Shown: positions 25,226 to 32,889, counted from the first letter of the stretch. The stretch: 37,335 nucleotides of DNA from Paenibacillus sacheonensis (GCF_009909195.1 NZ_JAAAMU010000033.1:1-37335), one strand, 5' to 3'. Notes: generated by a model from the letters alone, not told the origin. Program-made: numbers and translations.

Positions 25226-26047
25226 TCAGGGCAGAAAACCTTCCTGACCGAAATAAACGCTTCCCTGCGGCATGAGTGCACGCAAGTCATCAACGAAAGC
25301 ATCCGCCGTCTCCGGCGCATAGAGCGATTCCGCTCCTAAAGCACGGTAACGCTCGGCCATCTTCAGCTGCGCGGAGCGTTTCCCGCCGCTGCCGTCGCCC
25401 CGGAAGAAATCGTCCACCACGACGCGTTCGGCTGCTTCCGCGATCAAGGCCGGGAAGCCGGCGCTGCATGGAAGCAGCGGCGATATCGCAATCTGCGTCG
25501 GAATGCCGGCTTGCCGCAGCTCCCTGATCGTCCTGAGCCTTGCCGCGAGCGGCGGAGCATACGGCGTGAGCGCCTTGCGGACAGCTTCGAGATCGGTTTC
25601 GATCGTCAAGCTTACGCGCACCCGATCTCCCATTTGCTTCAGCAGATCGATGTCCCGCGTTACGAGCGGACTTCGCGTTTGAAGGAGCAGAAACTGCGGC
25701 GGCTCCTCTGCCATTGCTTCGAGCAGCTGGCGCGTCAGCTTCTCTTTATACTCGACGGGCTGATAGGGATCGGTAGCGGACGACATGAAGATCGTGACGC
25801 CGCCTTTCGCGATCGCTCTCCGCCATTCCTTGCGAAATCCTTCGCCATCGAACGGCTTCGGCTCGACCCATTCGCCCCACGGATTCCCCTTGAACAGCGC
25901 AAGCGGCATCCGCCTGACGTAACAGTACGAGCAGCCGAACGTGCAGCCGACATACGGATTGAGCGTATATGCGTAGCCGGTCAGGTAACCGGACGCGGGA
26001 TTCAACCAGCGAACCGTTCGTTTCTTCTCCTTTTCGAGCTCAGGCAC
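25226..26047 (-). CDS. Radical SAM protein, SPL-like family
   Basis: A 273-residue enzyme with the radical-SAM [4Fe-4S] motif C35-x3-C39-x2-C42 (GCTFGCSYCYV). A TDPYQPVE stretch and the following LLLQTRSPLVTRDIDLL fit the small SPL-family radical SAM group, named for similarity to spore photoproduct lyase. True SplB is about 340 residues with a different C-terminus, so lyase activity is not claimed. The start is GTG 26047 (GAGAGGTGAGG site), only 6 nt after the ung stop, so the pair is cotranscribed. A DNA-repair role is suggested by that linkage only. Confidence 0.88.
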   Translation of the reverse strand: MPELEKEKKRTVRWLNPASGYLTGYAYTLNPYVGCTFGCSYCYVRRMPLALFKGNPWGEWVEPKPFDGEGFRKEWRRAIAKGGVTIFMSSATDPYQPVEYKEKLTRQLLEAMAEEPPQFLLLQTRSPLVTRDIDLLKQMGDRVRVSLTIETDLEAVRKALTPYAPPLAARLRTIRELRQAGIPTQIAISPLLPCSAGFPALIAEAAERVVVDDFFRGDGSGGKRSAQLKMAERYRALGAESLYAPETADAFVDDLRALMPQGSVYFGQEGFLP

Positions 26048-26053
26048 GCCGCC

Positions 26054-26767
26054 TCACCTCTCGCCCGCTGCCGCGGCTTCCAGCTCGGCAAGCGACGGGA
26101 TCTGCCATTCGATTTCCTCCGCCCCGACTTGGCGCAGGCAGGCATTGATTTTGGAGTATGGCCGGCTGCCGAAGAAACCGCGGCGCGCCGAGAGCGGACT
26201 CGGATGCGGCGAAGCGAGGACGAAATGGCGGGCCGTATCGATAAGCGCTTCTTTCGCCTGCGCATGTTTGCCCCAAAGGACGAATACGGCAGGCTGCTCC
26301 CGTTTGTTCAACTCGCCGATCACGGCGTCCGTGAACCGCTCCCAGCCGAGTCCTTGATGCGATGCAGGCTGGCCGTCCCTGACGGTCAACACCGTGTTCA
26401 GGAGCAATACGCCTTGCTTTGCCCAAGGGAGGAGACAGCCATGGTCCGGAATGGAGCAGCCGAGATCGTCGTGCAGCTCCTTGAACATATTTTGAAGCGA
26501 AGGCGGTTTCTTCACGCCCGGCATCACGGAGAAGCTGAGCCCGTGCGCCTGCCCGGGGCCGTGATACGGATCCTGGCCGAGAATGACCACCTTCACCTGC
26601 TCGTACGAGGTATACCGGAGTGCATTGAAGATGGCAGACTGTGCCGGATATACGATTCCCTCTTCGTATTCTTGATCAACCGCCCGAAGCAGCTTGTAGA
26701 AGTAGGGCTGCTCGAGCTCGGGTGCCAGCATTTTCGACCAATCATTTTCAAAGGATGGCTTGATCAT
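26054..26767 (-). CDS. ung: Uracil-DNA glycosylase, family 1
   Basis: A 237-residue base-excision repair enzyme that removes uracil from DNA. The water-activating motif is GQDPYHG (64-70, catalytic Asp66), then GLSFSV, the Asn-containing VLLLNTVLTV, and the Leu-intercalation loop ASPHPSPLSA. Length is typical. The frame is open back to 26869, but that part encodes a leader hairpin. ATG 26767 with AAGGGAGTG is the start. It is first gene of the ung/radical-SAM operon. A terminator-like hairpin lies between its promoter and ribosome site. Confidence 0.95.
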   Translation of the reverse strand: MIKPSFENDWSKMLAPELEQPYFYKLLRAVDQEYEEGIVYPAQSAIFNALRYTSYEQVKVVILGQDPYHGPGQAHGLSFSVMPGVKKPPSLQNMFKELHDDLGCSIPDHGCLLPWAKQGVLLLNTVLTVRDGQPASHQGLGWERFTDAVIGELNKREQPAVFVLWGKHAQAKEALIDTARHFVLASPHPSPLSARRGFFGSRPYSKINACLRQVGAEEIEWQIPSLAELEAAAAGER

Positions 26768-26790
26768 GTTCGCACTCCCTTCTTCATAGA

Positions 26791-26840
26791 AAAACCTCCC
26801 GCGCAGCGTGTCTGAACCGATCAGAACGCTGTCCAGGAGG
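26791..26840 (-). terminator. Terminator-like hairpin in the ung leader (possible attenuator)
   Basis: On the minus strand CCTCC pairs with GGAGG, with inner stems CAGCGT/ACGCTG and TCTGA/TCAGA, followed by T5. It ends 24 bp before the ung ATG, leaving room only for the ribosome site, and a promoter lies just upstream of it. Confidence 0.7.
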
Positions 26841-26854
26841 ATCTGGGTCCCTCT

Positions 26855-26883
26855 AGTATATGTAAACAAGAATGGAAATTCAA
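26855..26883 (-). promoter_or_regulatory. Probable promoter of ung
   Basis: On the minus strand TTGAAT (26883-26878), 17-bp spacer, TATACT (26860-26855). Transcription would begin around 26848, so the leader would consist of little more than the hairpin at 26791-26840. Confidence 0.65.
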
Positions 26884-26886
26884 ACG

Positions 26887-27066
26887 CTATTCTCTGTCAA
26901 AAAAACGGCTGGCTTCCAGCTCTACTTCCTCTACGTACACATCGCGAATACGCTCGTCCCGAAAATGTTTCCAAATCTCGTAATAATCCTGCTTCATATA
27001 AATGTTCATCCGGAACTTCCCCATTCGAAACATGACCTTGTAACCGACGATCTTCTCACCAGGCAT
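26887..27066 (-). CDS. Hypothetical 59-residue basic protein
   Basis: MPGEKIVGYKVMFRMGKFRM then NIYMKQDYYEIWKHFRDERI and an acidic end (VYVEEVELEASRFFDRE). Start ATG 27066 follows GGAGCGGGGTG; ATG 27084 is an alternative. A promoter (27124-27153) lies just upstream. A soluble small protein, aromatic- and charge-rich, of unknown family. Its stop is 4 bp from the -35 box of ung. Confidence 0.6.
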   Translation of the reverse strand: MPGEKIVGYKVMFRMGKFRMNIYMKQDYYEIWKHFRDERIRDVYVEEVELEASRFFDRE

Positions 27067-27123
27067 TATTGCACCCCGCTCCATGATTGTTGCAACCCCC
27101 GTGCTTGTCCGTACACAAGTCAA

Positions 27124-27153
27124 AGTATAGCGATCTTGAAGTCGCTTTGGCAA
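27124..27153 (-). promoter_or_regulatory. Probable promoter of the 59-residue gene
   Basis: On the minus strand TTGCCA (27153-27148), 18-bp spacer, TATACT (27129-27124). Confidence 0.65.
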
Positions 27154-27370
27154 TAAGAAAAACACGTTAGTACGCAAACTTTCGCGGGAATAGCAAATCG
27201 CACGTCGTGACCTTCTCTATCGTAGATGTATTCCACTGGGACACCATCCTGTTTAAAGTAATCCGTATTAAATAGTACCATAATAGATGGATATAGATAG
27301 GAAAATTTTGAGAATCGGCACTGCACGCTGCCTTCACTATTGCTGGATTTCGGTCATACAACTAGAAATA
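27154..27370. other. Region without a supported gene
   Basis: A minus-strand frame starting at ATG 27281 (MVLFNTDYFKQDGVPVEYIY, then DREGHDVRFAIPAKV) reads like protein for about 35 codons but has no ribosome site and ends in an unlikely Cys-rich tail overlapping the promoter at 27124. It may be the remnant of a small gene. Nothing else is visible. Confidence 0.4.
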
Positions 27371-27418
27371 AAAAAACCTCCCGTGCAGACTGATCTAGTC
27401 GAATCTGCTCAGGAGGTA
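27371..27418 (-). terminator. Terminator-like hairpin resembling the ung leader hairpin
   Basis: On the minus strand CCTCC..GGGAGG with partial inner pairing (GCAGA/TCTGC, GACTAGATC) followed by T7. The outer bases and T-run match the ung leader hairpin; the inner sequence differs. Confidence 0.6.
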
Positions 27419-27495
27419 CGAGATGCTTCTTATGAATTCTGCAGGTTCCTTGAAACGTACAGATTGTAAAATGGAAAATCTCCATAAAAAACAAA

Positions 27496-27517
27496 AAACC
27501 TTGAAAGCTCAAGGTTT
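27496..27517 (-). terminator. Terminator of the truncated tRNA-Leu
   Basis: AAACCTTGA / TCAAGGTTT with a 4-nt loop, followed by T6 on the minus strand, directly downstream of the tRNA remnant. Confidence 0.85.
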
Positions 27518-27525
27518 ACTTAAAG

Positions 27526-27604
27526 TGCCGAGGACGGGAATCGAACCCGTACGGTGGTCACCCACCGCAGGATTTTAAGTCCTGTGCGTCTGCCAGTTCC
27601 GCCA
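27526..27604 (-). pseudogene. tRNA-Leu (UAA) lacking the 5' acceptor strand; probable island attachment junction
   Basis: On the minus strand positions 8-73 of a tRNA-Leu are intact: D arm (TGGCGGAACTGGCAGACGC), anticodon stem-loop CAGGA-CTTAAAA-TCCTG (anticodon TAA), long variable arm, T arm ACGGG-TTCGATT-CCCGT, acceptor 3' strand CCTCGGC and discriminator A. CCA is not encoded. The seven bases that should read GCCGAGG (27611-27605) read AAGCTTT and cannot pair. Sequence identity to a tRNA thus stops sharply at 27604, where base composition also turns AT-rich. This is the expected displaced 3' copy left when an element integrates into a tRNA gene. Confidence 0.8.
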
Positions 27605-27756
27605 AAAGCTTGATAATACTGACTTTTTATCACTTACCGTATTGTAACCACTCAGAACCTTTCGCTAACTCTTCAATTGAGTTCTGTGTACAATAACGTT
27701 ACCAATATTTATCTAGTTTGTCAACAATCGAGAGTGATGATACCATATTACTATGA

Positions 27757-27844
27757 GACGACAGTTTCGGTCGTAAGGAACATCGCCGCTACGGAAGCTG
27801 CGTTTTGCAGAGCAAACGCATTACTTTCGCAGGGTCAACGATAC
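27757..27844 (-). pseudogene. groEL: groEL C-terminal fragment with frameshift
   Basis: On the minus strand the peptide [11 protein letters not shown] is followed, after a one-base deletion, by [20 protein letters not shown] and a stop. This is the conserved chaperonin segment near the C-terminus (typical [20 protein letters not shown], then AMFLTTEAV). About 30 codons remain. The Gly/Met-rich tail and everything upstream are missing. It is not functional. Confidence 0.85.
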
Positions 27845-28060
27845 CGGACAAAGCATTCTAACCATATATCACTTGTCATTATAATAAATTTAGAGCAATG
27901 ACCACTTCTTGATAGCAATCGTACAATTACAGAATAAACAAGTGGCTTCTTGATGTATATAGTCGCTCCGAATCTCACTTAAATTCTTCAAACACCACTA
28001 AAAACAAAAACCCCTGTGATGATCAAAGCAACTGAAAGAAAGTTTATAAATAACTCCAAT

Positions 28061-28237
28061 CTACTCCCACTCGATCGTAGCCGGCGGCTTCGACGTGACG
28101 TCGTAGACGATCCGGTTCACGTTCTCGACTTCGTTGACGATCCGCACGGAGATTTTTTCGAGAACATCCCAAGGGATGCGTGCCCAGTCGGCGGTCATGC
28201 CGTCGATGGACGTCACCGCGCGGATGCCGACGGTGTA
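28061..28237 (-). pseudogene. guaA: guaA (GMP synthase) 3' fragment
   Basis: The last 58 codons plus stop of GMP synthase on the minus strand: YTVGIRAVTSIDGMTADWAR, then IPWDVLEKISVRIVNEVENV and NRIVYDVTSKPPATIEWE. Identity to the family ends abruptly at 28237, where the AT-rich island sequence begins. The frame is intact and undecayed, so the fragment is recent or conserved. The 3' end of guaA is a known integration target of mobile islands. Confidence 0.92.
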
Positions 28238-28464
28238 CTTTAATTGAGTTAATTACTATTCGATTATCACGTTGTTTTCGTATATCAATTGTAGCGGGTA
28301 AAAGTAGTGTTTTCAAGTAGTTAGCTCACTAATCTAAGAATGCTACCTATTTCGCTCACAAAATTAGAAGTACCTTATTCCTATACTAATTATTTCTTTA
28401 TGTGATGCACACTTCCCATGTATAATGTTTACAAATGGAAGAAATATGAAAGTGGGGTTTTCCT

Positions 28465-31176
28465 TTGATTACCACTATAGAGATATCTGTTAGTGATACT
28501 ATTTCAACAACTGAGAAAGGTAAGTTGTTAGAAAATCTTGGTAGAGAGATTCTTGAAACAATGCAATACGAAGTTATAGAAGAAGTTAGATTAACAGGAA
28601 TTGAAGTAGACCTATTCGCTAGGCATAAAATGACCTCAGAAGTAATCTACGTTGAATGTAAAGCATACAAAGATACCAATACGATCTCTGGTGATGTTAT
28701 CACTAAACTTCTTGGGAATGTTCACCTTAAGGGAGTTTCATCTGGTTGGCTTTTATCCACTGGACCGCTTGGTAAAGAGGCAAAAGGAATTGTTGAAGAA
28801 TGGGTACAAAATCCACCTGAAAAAAGAAAGCTATTACAAGTTTATTCTCCAGATAAATTAGTCAGTTTAATAGTCAACTCAGGAAAAGCCTGTAGCCCGC
28901 TTTCACTAGCTTATCCAAGTAAGAGTTCATTCTCTGAAAATGTGACCCTTCTGATCACAAACCACGGGCGATTTTGGGCAGTGCCGCTTATTCATGTGAC
29001 TGCAGGTGTACCTTACGCTGTAATGCTATTCGATTCTAAAACAGGAGAACCTATTGCAAACCATCAATTAATCGACTCAGTCTCAAAAATACCCTCCTCT
29101 TTTCATGAGTTAGAGTGGCTATATCCCCATGCTAATAAGCAAGATGATTCCTTTAGTAATCAACTCGCTAAAGAATCAGAAAGTATTGTAACGGTATCCT
29201 CAGGCGACCAATGGGCGGACTATCGACCTTCGCGCCCGCAAGATTTTGTTGGAAGAGATGTCCTGTTTCAAGATGTTTATAGGTTTATTGACAACGTTCG
29301 AAACTCAATAATTAATACGAGGCTATTAGCACTGAAAGCCCCATCTGGATGGGGGAAGAGTTCAGTGCTACTTAAGTTAGTAGAGAAATCCAAAGGCTCA
29401 CGTCAGAGAAATAAAAATTATATATATGCTGTCGACGTTCGTGCGGCTACAAGCCATAGATATGCTGAGTTCTCCTTAATAGAATGCCTTAATTCCGCAG
29501 TTAATGATAATTTCGTAAAAAAACCTAGCACACCAATAAAAATTTCAGATACGAATAATCCCTTATCAGACCAATCATTTATAGAAATCATCCAGACACT
29601 CAGGTCTGAAAATAAAGTAGTTACATTAATGTTTGACCAATTTGAAGAGATATTTTCCAAAAAGGAGCTATTTCCGCTCTTTGAAAGCATTCGAAGACTT
29701 AGCATTGCCGTAGACGCCCTTCAGGAGAATATTATTATAGGCTTTGCTTGGAAAACAGATGGAACGGTTCCTACTGATCATCCTGCATATCACTTATGGC
29801 ATGGACTATCTGATAGGAGAAGAGAATTTACACTAAATCCATTCGTAGATAAAGACATAGTAAAAGCGCTCTATATCTTTTCTAAAGAGTTAGGTGAAAA
29901 CCTAAACCCGATATTAAAGAGGTATCTTAAAGACCATTGCCAAGGTTACCCCTGGTTACTGAAAAAACTGTGTATTCATGTATTTTCTTTATTACAAGGC
30001 GGAAATCATCAAGATGAAATATTAGGTAAAAGCCTCAATATCAATGAGCTATTTGAAAAGGAAACTAGCGAGTTAAGTAGTGTCGAACTTGCCTGTGTTA
30101 AAAAGGTAGCACAAGATTCACCAGTTGAGTTTTTTCAAATGGTGGAGACTTATGGAGATTTAACCATCCAATCTTTAATTAACAAACGGATTATTTTAAG
30201 AAAAGGGCAGAAATTAATCTTGTACTGGGATATTTTCCGTGATTACATTTTAACTGGAAAAGTCCCTCACATTCCAGTTAAATATATACCACAAACCCAA
30301 TTTAGAAGATACAGTTCAGCGTTACAAGTGCTTATAGACAGTCAGTCATTAACAATACCCGCTTTTGCTTCTAAATTAGGTATTGGTAGAGATGCTGCAG
30401 AGAATATTGTCAGAGATTTCGTTATGCTTGGTAATGCTTCTAGACAAGGGGAGAAACTTACAATCCTGCAAGACAGCATGGACGAAGCTTACACTAAAGT
30501 TGTGGACTTTTTCACAAAACATATCATTTACACGAAAATTAACGAGGGATATGGAAATAACTCTTATATCACTTTGGAGAATTTCGAGGAATATTTTAAT
30601 GAAACTTATGAAGCGTTCTCTGATAAGACCAAGAAGCAATATATAAATATTATAAATGGTTGGTTGATGGGGGTAGGGTTTATTGAAATAAAGGGTAATA
30701 AAATTTTTCATGCCATAGAAAGCACAAGGGGATTCTCAAAGAAAAGTTTCTCTAAATTTAAACGTGCAAGAAACGCAAATTTTCTGGGTGAATCCCCTCC
30801 CGAACGAGTATTGGAATTAATTGATTTGATTAACAGTGGACAAACCAATGAAACAACCCTAAAAGCCAATGGCTACCGAAATGCTATTACCTTGCTTAAT
30901 TCAGTTGGAGGCTTATCAATAGAGGATGGAAACTTATCTCTACTATACAAGCAAACGGATACTTCAGAATGGCTTGCAAAGACTGTTCTTTCAACGCCTA
31001 CCTTAGAAATTGTAAGAGCATACAAAAATAAGAACGCTATCGATATAGGAAACATCATTTCTTTAGAGCTAAATAAACGTTGGATTGAATCCTCCCAAAA
31101 GAGATATGGTTCTGCGCTTATTCTATGGTATAAGTGGGCAATGGAAGTAATAAGTAAAGCCACTGTTAATGTATAA
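28465..31176 (+). CDS. PD-(D/E)XK nuclease (Mrr-like) fused to STAND-type ATPase; putative anti-phage protein
   Basis: A 903-residue multidomain protein. Residues 15-140 form a restriction-endonuclease-like domain: D49 in GIEVDLFARH and E64-x-K66 in YVECKAYKD give the D-x14-E-x-K signature. Residues about 155-250 form a linker or beta domain. A P-loop NTPase begins at PSRPQDFVGRD (256-265): Walker A is APSGWGKSS (292-300) and Walker B is LMFDQFEE (388-395). This is the pattern of STAND-like ATPases. About 460-903 is helical, with winged-helix-like stretches (YWDIFRDYILTGKVP, IPAFASKLGIGRDAAENIV), a plausible sensor. Start is TTG 28465 after GTGGGG. Very AT-rich codon use marks it as foreign. 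Smaller than known Avs proteins. Nuclease activation on sensing invasion is inference. Confidence 0.8.
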   Translation: MITTIEISVSDTISTTEKGKLLENLGREILETMQYEVIEEVRLTGIEVDLFARHKMTSEVIYVECKAYKDTNTISGDVITKLLGNVHLKGVSSGWLLSTGPLGKEAKGIVEEWVQNPPEKRKLLQVYSPDKLVSLIVNSGKACSPLSLAYPSKSSFSENVTLLITNHGRFWAVPLIHVTAGVPYAVMLFDSKTGEPIANHQLIDSVSKIPSSFHELEWLYPHANKQDDSFSNQLAKESESIVTVSSGDQWADYRPSRPQDFVGRDVLFQDVYRFIDNVRNSIINTRLLALKAPSGWGKSSVLLKLVEKSKGSRQRNKNYIYAVDVRAATSHRYAEFSLIECLNSAVNDNFVKKPSTPIKISDTNNPLSDQSFIEIIQTLRSENKVVTLMFDQFEEIFSKKELFPLFESIRRLSIAVDALQENIIIGFAWKTDGTVPTDHPAYHLWHGLSDRRREFTLNPFVDKDIVKALYIFSKELGENLNPILKRYLKDHCQGYPWLLKKLCIHVFSLLQGGNHQDEILGKSLNINELFEKETSELSSVELACVKKVAQDSPVEFFQMVETYGDLTIQSLINKRIILRKGQKLILYWDIFRDYILTGKVPHIPVKYIPQTQFRRYSSALQVLIDSQSLTIPAFASKLGIGRDAAENIVRDFVMLGNASRQGEKLTILQDSMDEAYTKVVDFFTKHIIYTKINEGYGNNSYITLENFEEYFNETYEAFSDKTKKQYINIINGWLMGVGFIEIKGNKIFHAIESTRGFSKKSFSKFKRARNANFLGESPPERVLELIDLINSGQTNETTLKANGYRNAITLLNSVGGLSIEDGNLSLLYKQTDTSEWLAKTVLSTPTLEIVRAYKNKNAIDIGNIISLELNKRWIESSQKRYGSALILWYKWAMEVISKATVNV

Positions 31177-31265
31177 ATACTGTTAGAACAATCCTAAGTC
31201 ATGAATGATACTCACTTGTAACACCTACCCCACTAAACTTTTGCAGCGGCTTATTATTTTATAAC

Positions 31266-31294
31266 AAAACTCCACTATGCACAGTGGAGTTTTT
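31266..31294. terminator. Bidirectional terminator
   Basis: AAAACTCCACT / AGTGGAGTTTTT between the nuclease-ATPase gene and the convergent DUF4145 gene. Confidence 0.88.
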
Positions 31295-31359
31295 CGTTGC
31301 ATTATGTGTCAATATCAGATTCCAATACACCCCACATAAAGCTCCACTCACTAAAATAT

Positions 31360-32118
31360 CTAAACTGATTTCGGTTTTAAACGCTTCCTGTTAAAGAGTT
31401 CTAATTTAGACACCTCGTAAATATTAAACAATAAGCTTTCCAGGATTTCTATAGCTCTTCTTAATATATGCTCGTCATGCCTTGTAATTTCATGTGCAGA
31501 TACATTTCCCATTTCTCTAATTTGGTGTAATACCATTGATTGAGGCTCTGTTATAATCCCACTAATTAATAATTTTTCAATTTTTTCTTGTAAGCCTAAA
31601 TTCTTTACTTTTTGCTCACCTGTGGCAGAATCAATTTTTTTTGTCCCATCTTGATTAACTAAGTACTCCTTATCAATCCCTTTCTCTTTGCATACAGCCT
31701 CAATGATCATTCTTAAACCAACAGAACACAGAATTAGCGAATCCACATTGTATGATTTTACAGCCTCTTCATATATATCCTTGATGAATCGCGGTACGTT
31801 ATACATTTTCTTTTGAGAAAGTAAACTATGTTTGTTCTTAGGTTCTTCAGGGTACACCGTATATGTAGAATACCAGTACCTCTCTCCATCATCATCATGT
31901 TCCCACTGATCTTCATCGTCATACTCTCTCAAAAAAGATATACTGTCACATCCATTACATTTAACGATGTAGTAATTATCTTCAAATTGAAAATCAACAT
32001 TTTTATAATCCGAAGAGGATACCTTAAAGTGCATCAATGAATTGTCCTGTTCTAGTATGCTGTGGTTCGTTTTTTTATTGCATTCCCTGCAGTAGACTTT
32101 TTCAGATATATTTTTCAT
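31360..32118 (-). CDS. Zinc-ribbon DUF4145 protein
   Basis: A 252-residue soluble protein. The N-terminal zinc ribbon has Cys10-x2-Cys13 and Cys54-x2-Cys57 (YCRECNKK, VKCNGCDS). An acidic middle (EYDDEDQWEHDDDGER) follows. The C-terminal helical DUF4145 domain (about 115-240) has REMGNVSAHE, i.e. R201 and H209. DUF4145 proteins occur often beside restriction and other defence genes, and I recall the domain being placed in or near the HEPN superfamily. Start ATG 32118 has GTGAGGAG. It is convergent to the nuclease-ATPase gene with a shared terminator, so it is not an operon partner but is linked. Confidence 0.8.
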   Translation of the reverse strand: MKNISEKVYCRECNKKTNHSILEQDNSLMHFKVSSSDYKNVDFQFEDNYYIVKCNGCDSISFLREYDDEDQWEHDDDGERYWYSTYTVYPEEPKNKHSLLSQKKMYNVPRFIKDIYEEAVKSYNVDSLILCSVGLRMIIEAVCKEKGIDKEYLVNQDGTKKIDSATGEQKVKNLGLQEKIEKLLISGIITEPQSMVLHQIREMGNVSAHEITRHDEHILRRAIEILESLLFNIYEVSKLELFNRKRLKPKSV

Positions 32119-32160
32119 TCTAAATAGAGCTCCTCACTTTAAGCTTATTATTATGGTAAT

Positions 32161-32736
32161 TTAGGTAATTAACTGAGTTTTCCTCTTAGCTATAGCTCTA
32201 TATAACGTTGCTCTCTTTACACTCGTCAGTTCCTCAATCTCTTTAACAGTATACGTCTCAGAATCATATAACTTTAAAGCTTGCTCAAGCTTCTTCTGGT
32301 CACTTACAGGTCTGCCACCTTTTCGCCCTCTTGATCTAGCCGCCTTCAACCCAGCCTGTGTACGCTCAACTATGATATTCCGCTCAAACTCCGCAAAAAC
32401 TGCTAACATACCGAATAGAGCCTTCCCTGCGGCAGTCGTTGTGTCAATAGAATCATTAATTGAAATAAAGTGCGCTCCTTTTATTTTAATATCATCTAAC
32501 ACTTGAATTAATTTACCTGTAGAACGGGCAAGCCTGTCCAACTTATATACGACTAATGTGTCACCCTCATCTAATCTGTCCAAGACCTTTTTTAGTTCCT
32601 CACGATCATCCTTTGCACCACTAGCCTTTTCTTGAAATATCTTTGACACCCCATACTTGTTCAGTGCGTCGATCTGCAAGTCTAGCGTTTGGTCTGCTGT
32701 CGATACCCTTGCATACCCATATGCTCGAACTCCCAT
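32161..32736 (-). CDS. Serine recombinase, resolvase/invertase family
   Basis: A 191-residue small serine recombinase. Catalytic Ser12 lies in YGYARVSTADQ, with the family-typical FQEKASGAKDDREEL, DTLVVYKLDRLARS and AVFAEFERNIIVERTQAGL. A C-terminal helix-turn-helix lies at about 160-185 (YTVKEIEELTSVKRATLYRAI). Length equals Tn3-type resolvases and DNA invertases. It probably resolves or inverts DNA at a nearby site; no transposase gene accompanies it in the window. The start ATG has GGAGATG upstream. It lies 42 bp downstream of the DUF4145 start and on the same strand. Confidence 0.93.
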   Translation of the reverse strand: MGVRAYGYARVSTADQTLDLQIDALNKYGVSKIFQEKASGAKDDREELKKVLDRLDEGDTLVVYKLDRLARSTGKLIQVLDDIKIKGAHFISINDSIDTTTAAGKALFGMLAVFAEFERNIIVERTQAGLKAARSRGRKGGRPVSDQKKLEQALKLYDSETYTVKEIEELTSVKRATLYRAIAKRKTQLIT

Positions 32737-32849
32737 TTCAGCATCTCCAATCTTGACTCTTCTTAGGATAATTATACCAGAAAAACGCTATTTTTTGATA
32801 CATAGATTTTGATATGAGTTTAGATACATTTTCACTCTCTTAATCGAAT

Positions 32850-32889
32850 AAAAAGAGCCATTTCCCGTGTTTATTGGAAATGACTCTTA
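32850..32889 (-). terminator. Terminator of HEPN-like gene
   Basis: AAGAGCCATTTCC / GGAAATGACTCTT with two mismatches, 10-nt loop, followed by T5 on the minus strand. Confidence 0.85.

Larger units (their letters stand above)
27605..28464. other. Island left end: noncoding with gene fragments
   Basis: No intact gene. It holds a groEL fragment (27757-27844) and a guaA 3' fragment (28061-28237), both minus strand and GC-rich, within AT-rich filler. A plus-strand frame at 27677-27901 is antisense to the groEL fragment and not credible. From 28240 to 28464 only the likely promoter of the next gene is seen (TATAAT at 28421-28426, weak -35). Confidence 0.7.

Noticed and set aside
25511..26815. 434-codon plus-strand open frame
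   Set aside because: Complement of the radical-SAM and ung genes.
27120..27281. Minus-strand frame MVLFNTDYFKQDGVPVEYIY...
   Set aside because: Partly protein-like but no ribosome site, and its end overlaps a good promoter; kept only as a possible remnant.
27677..27901. 74-codon plus-strand frame
   Set aside because: Antisense to the groEL fragment, no ribosome site, no protein-like pattern.
28044..28316. 90-codon minus-strand frame over the guaA fragment
   Set aside because: It is out of frame with guaA, and the guaA reading explains the conservation.
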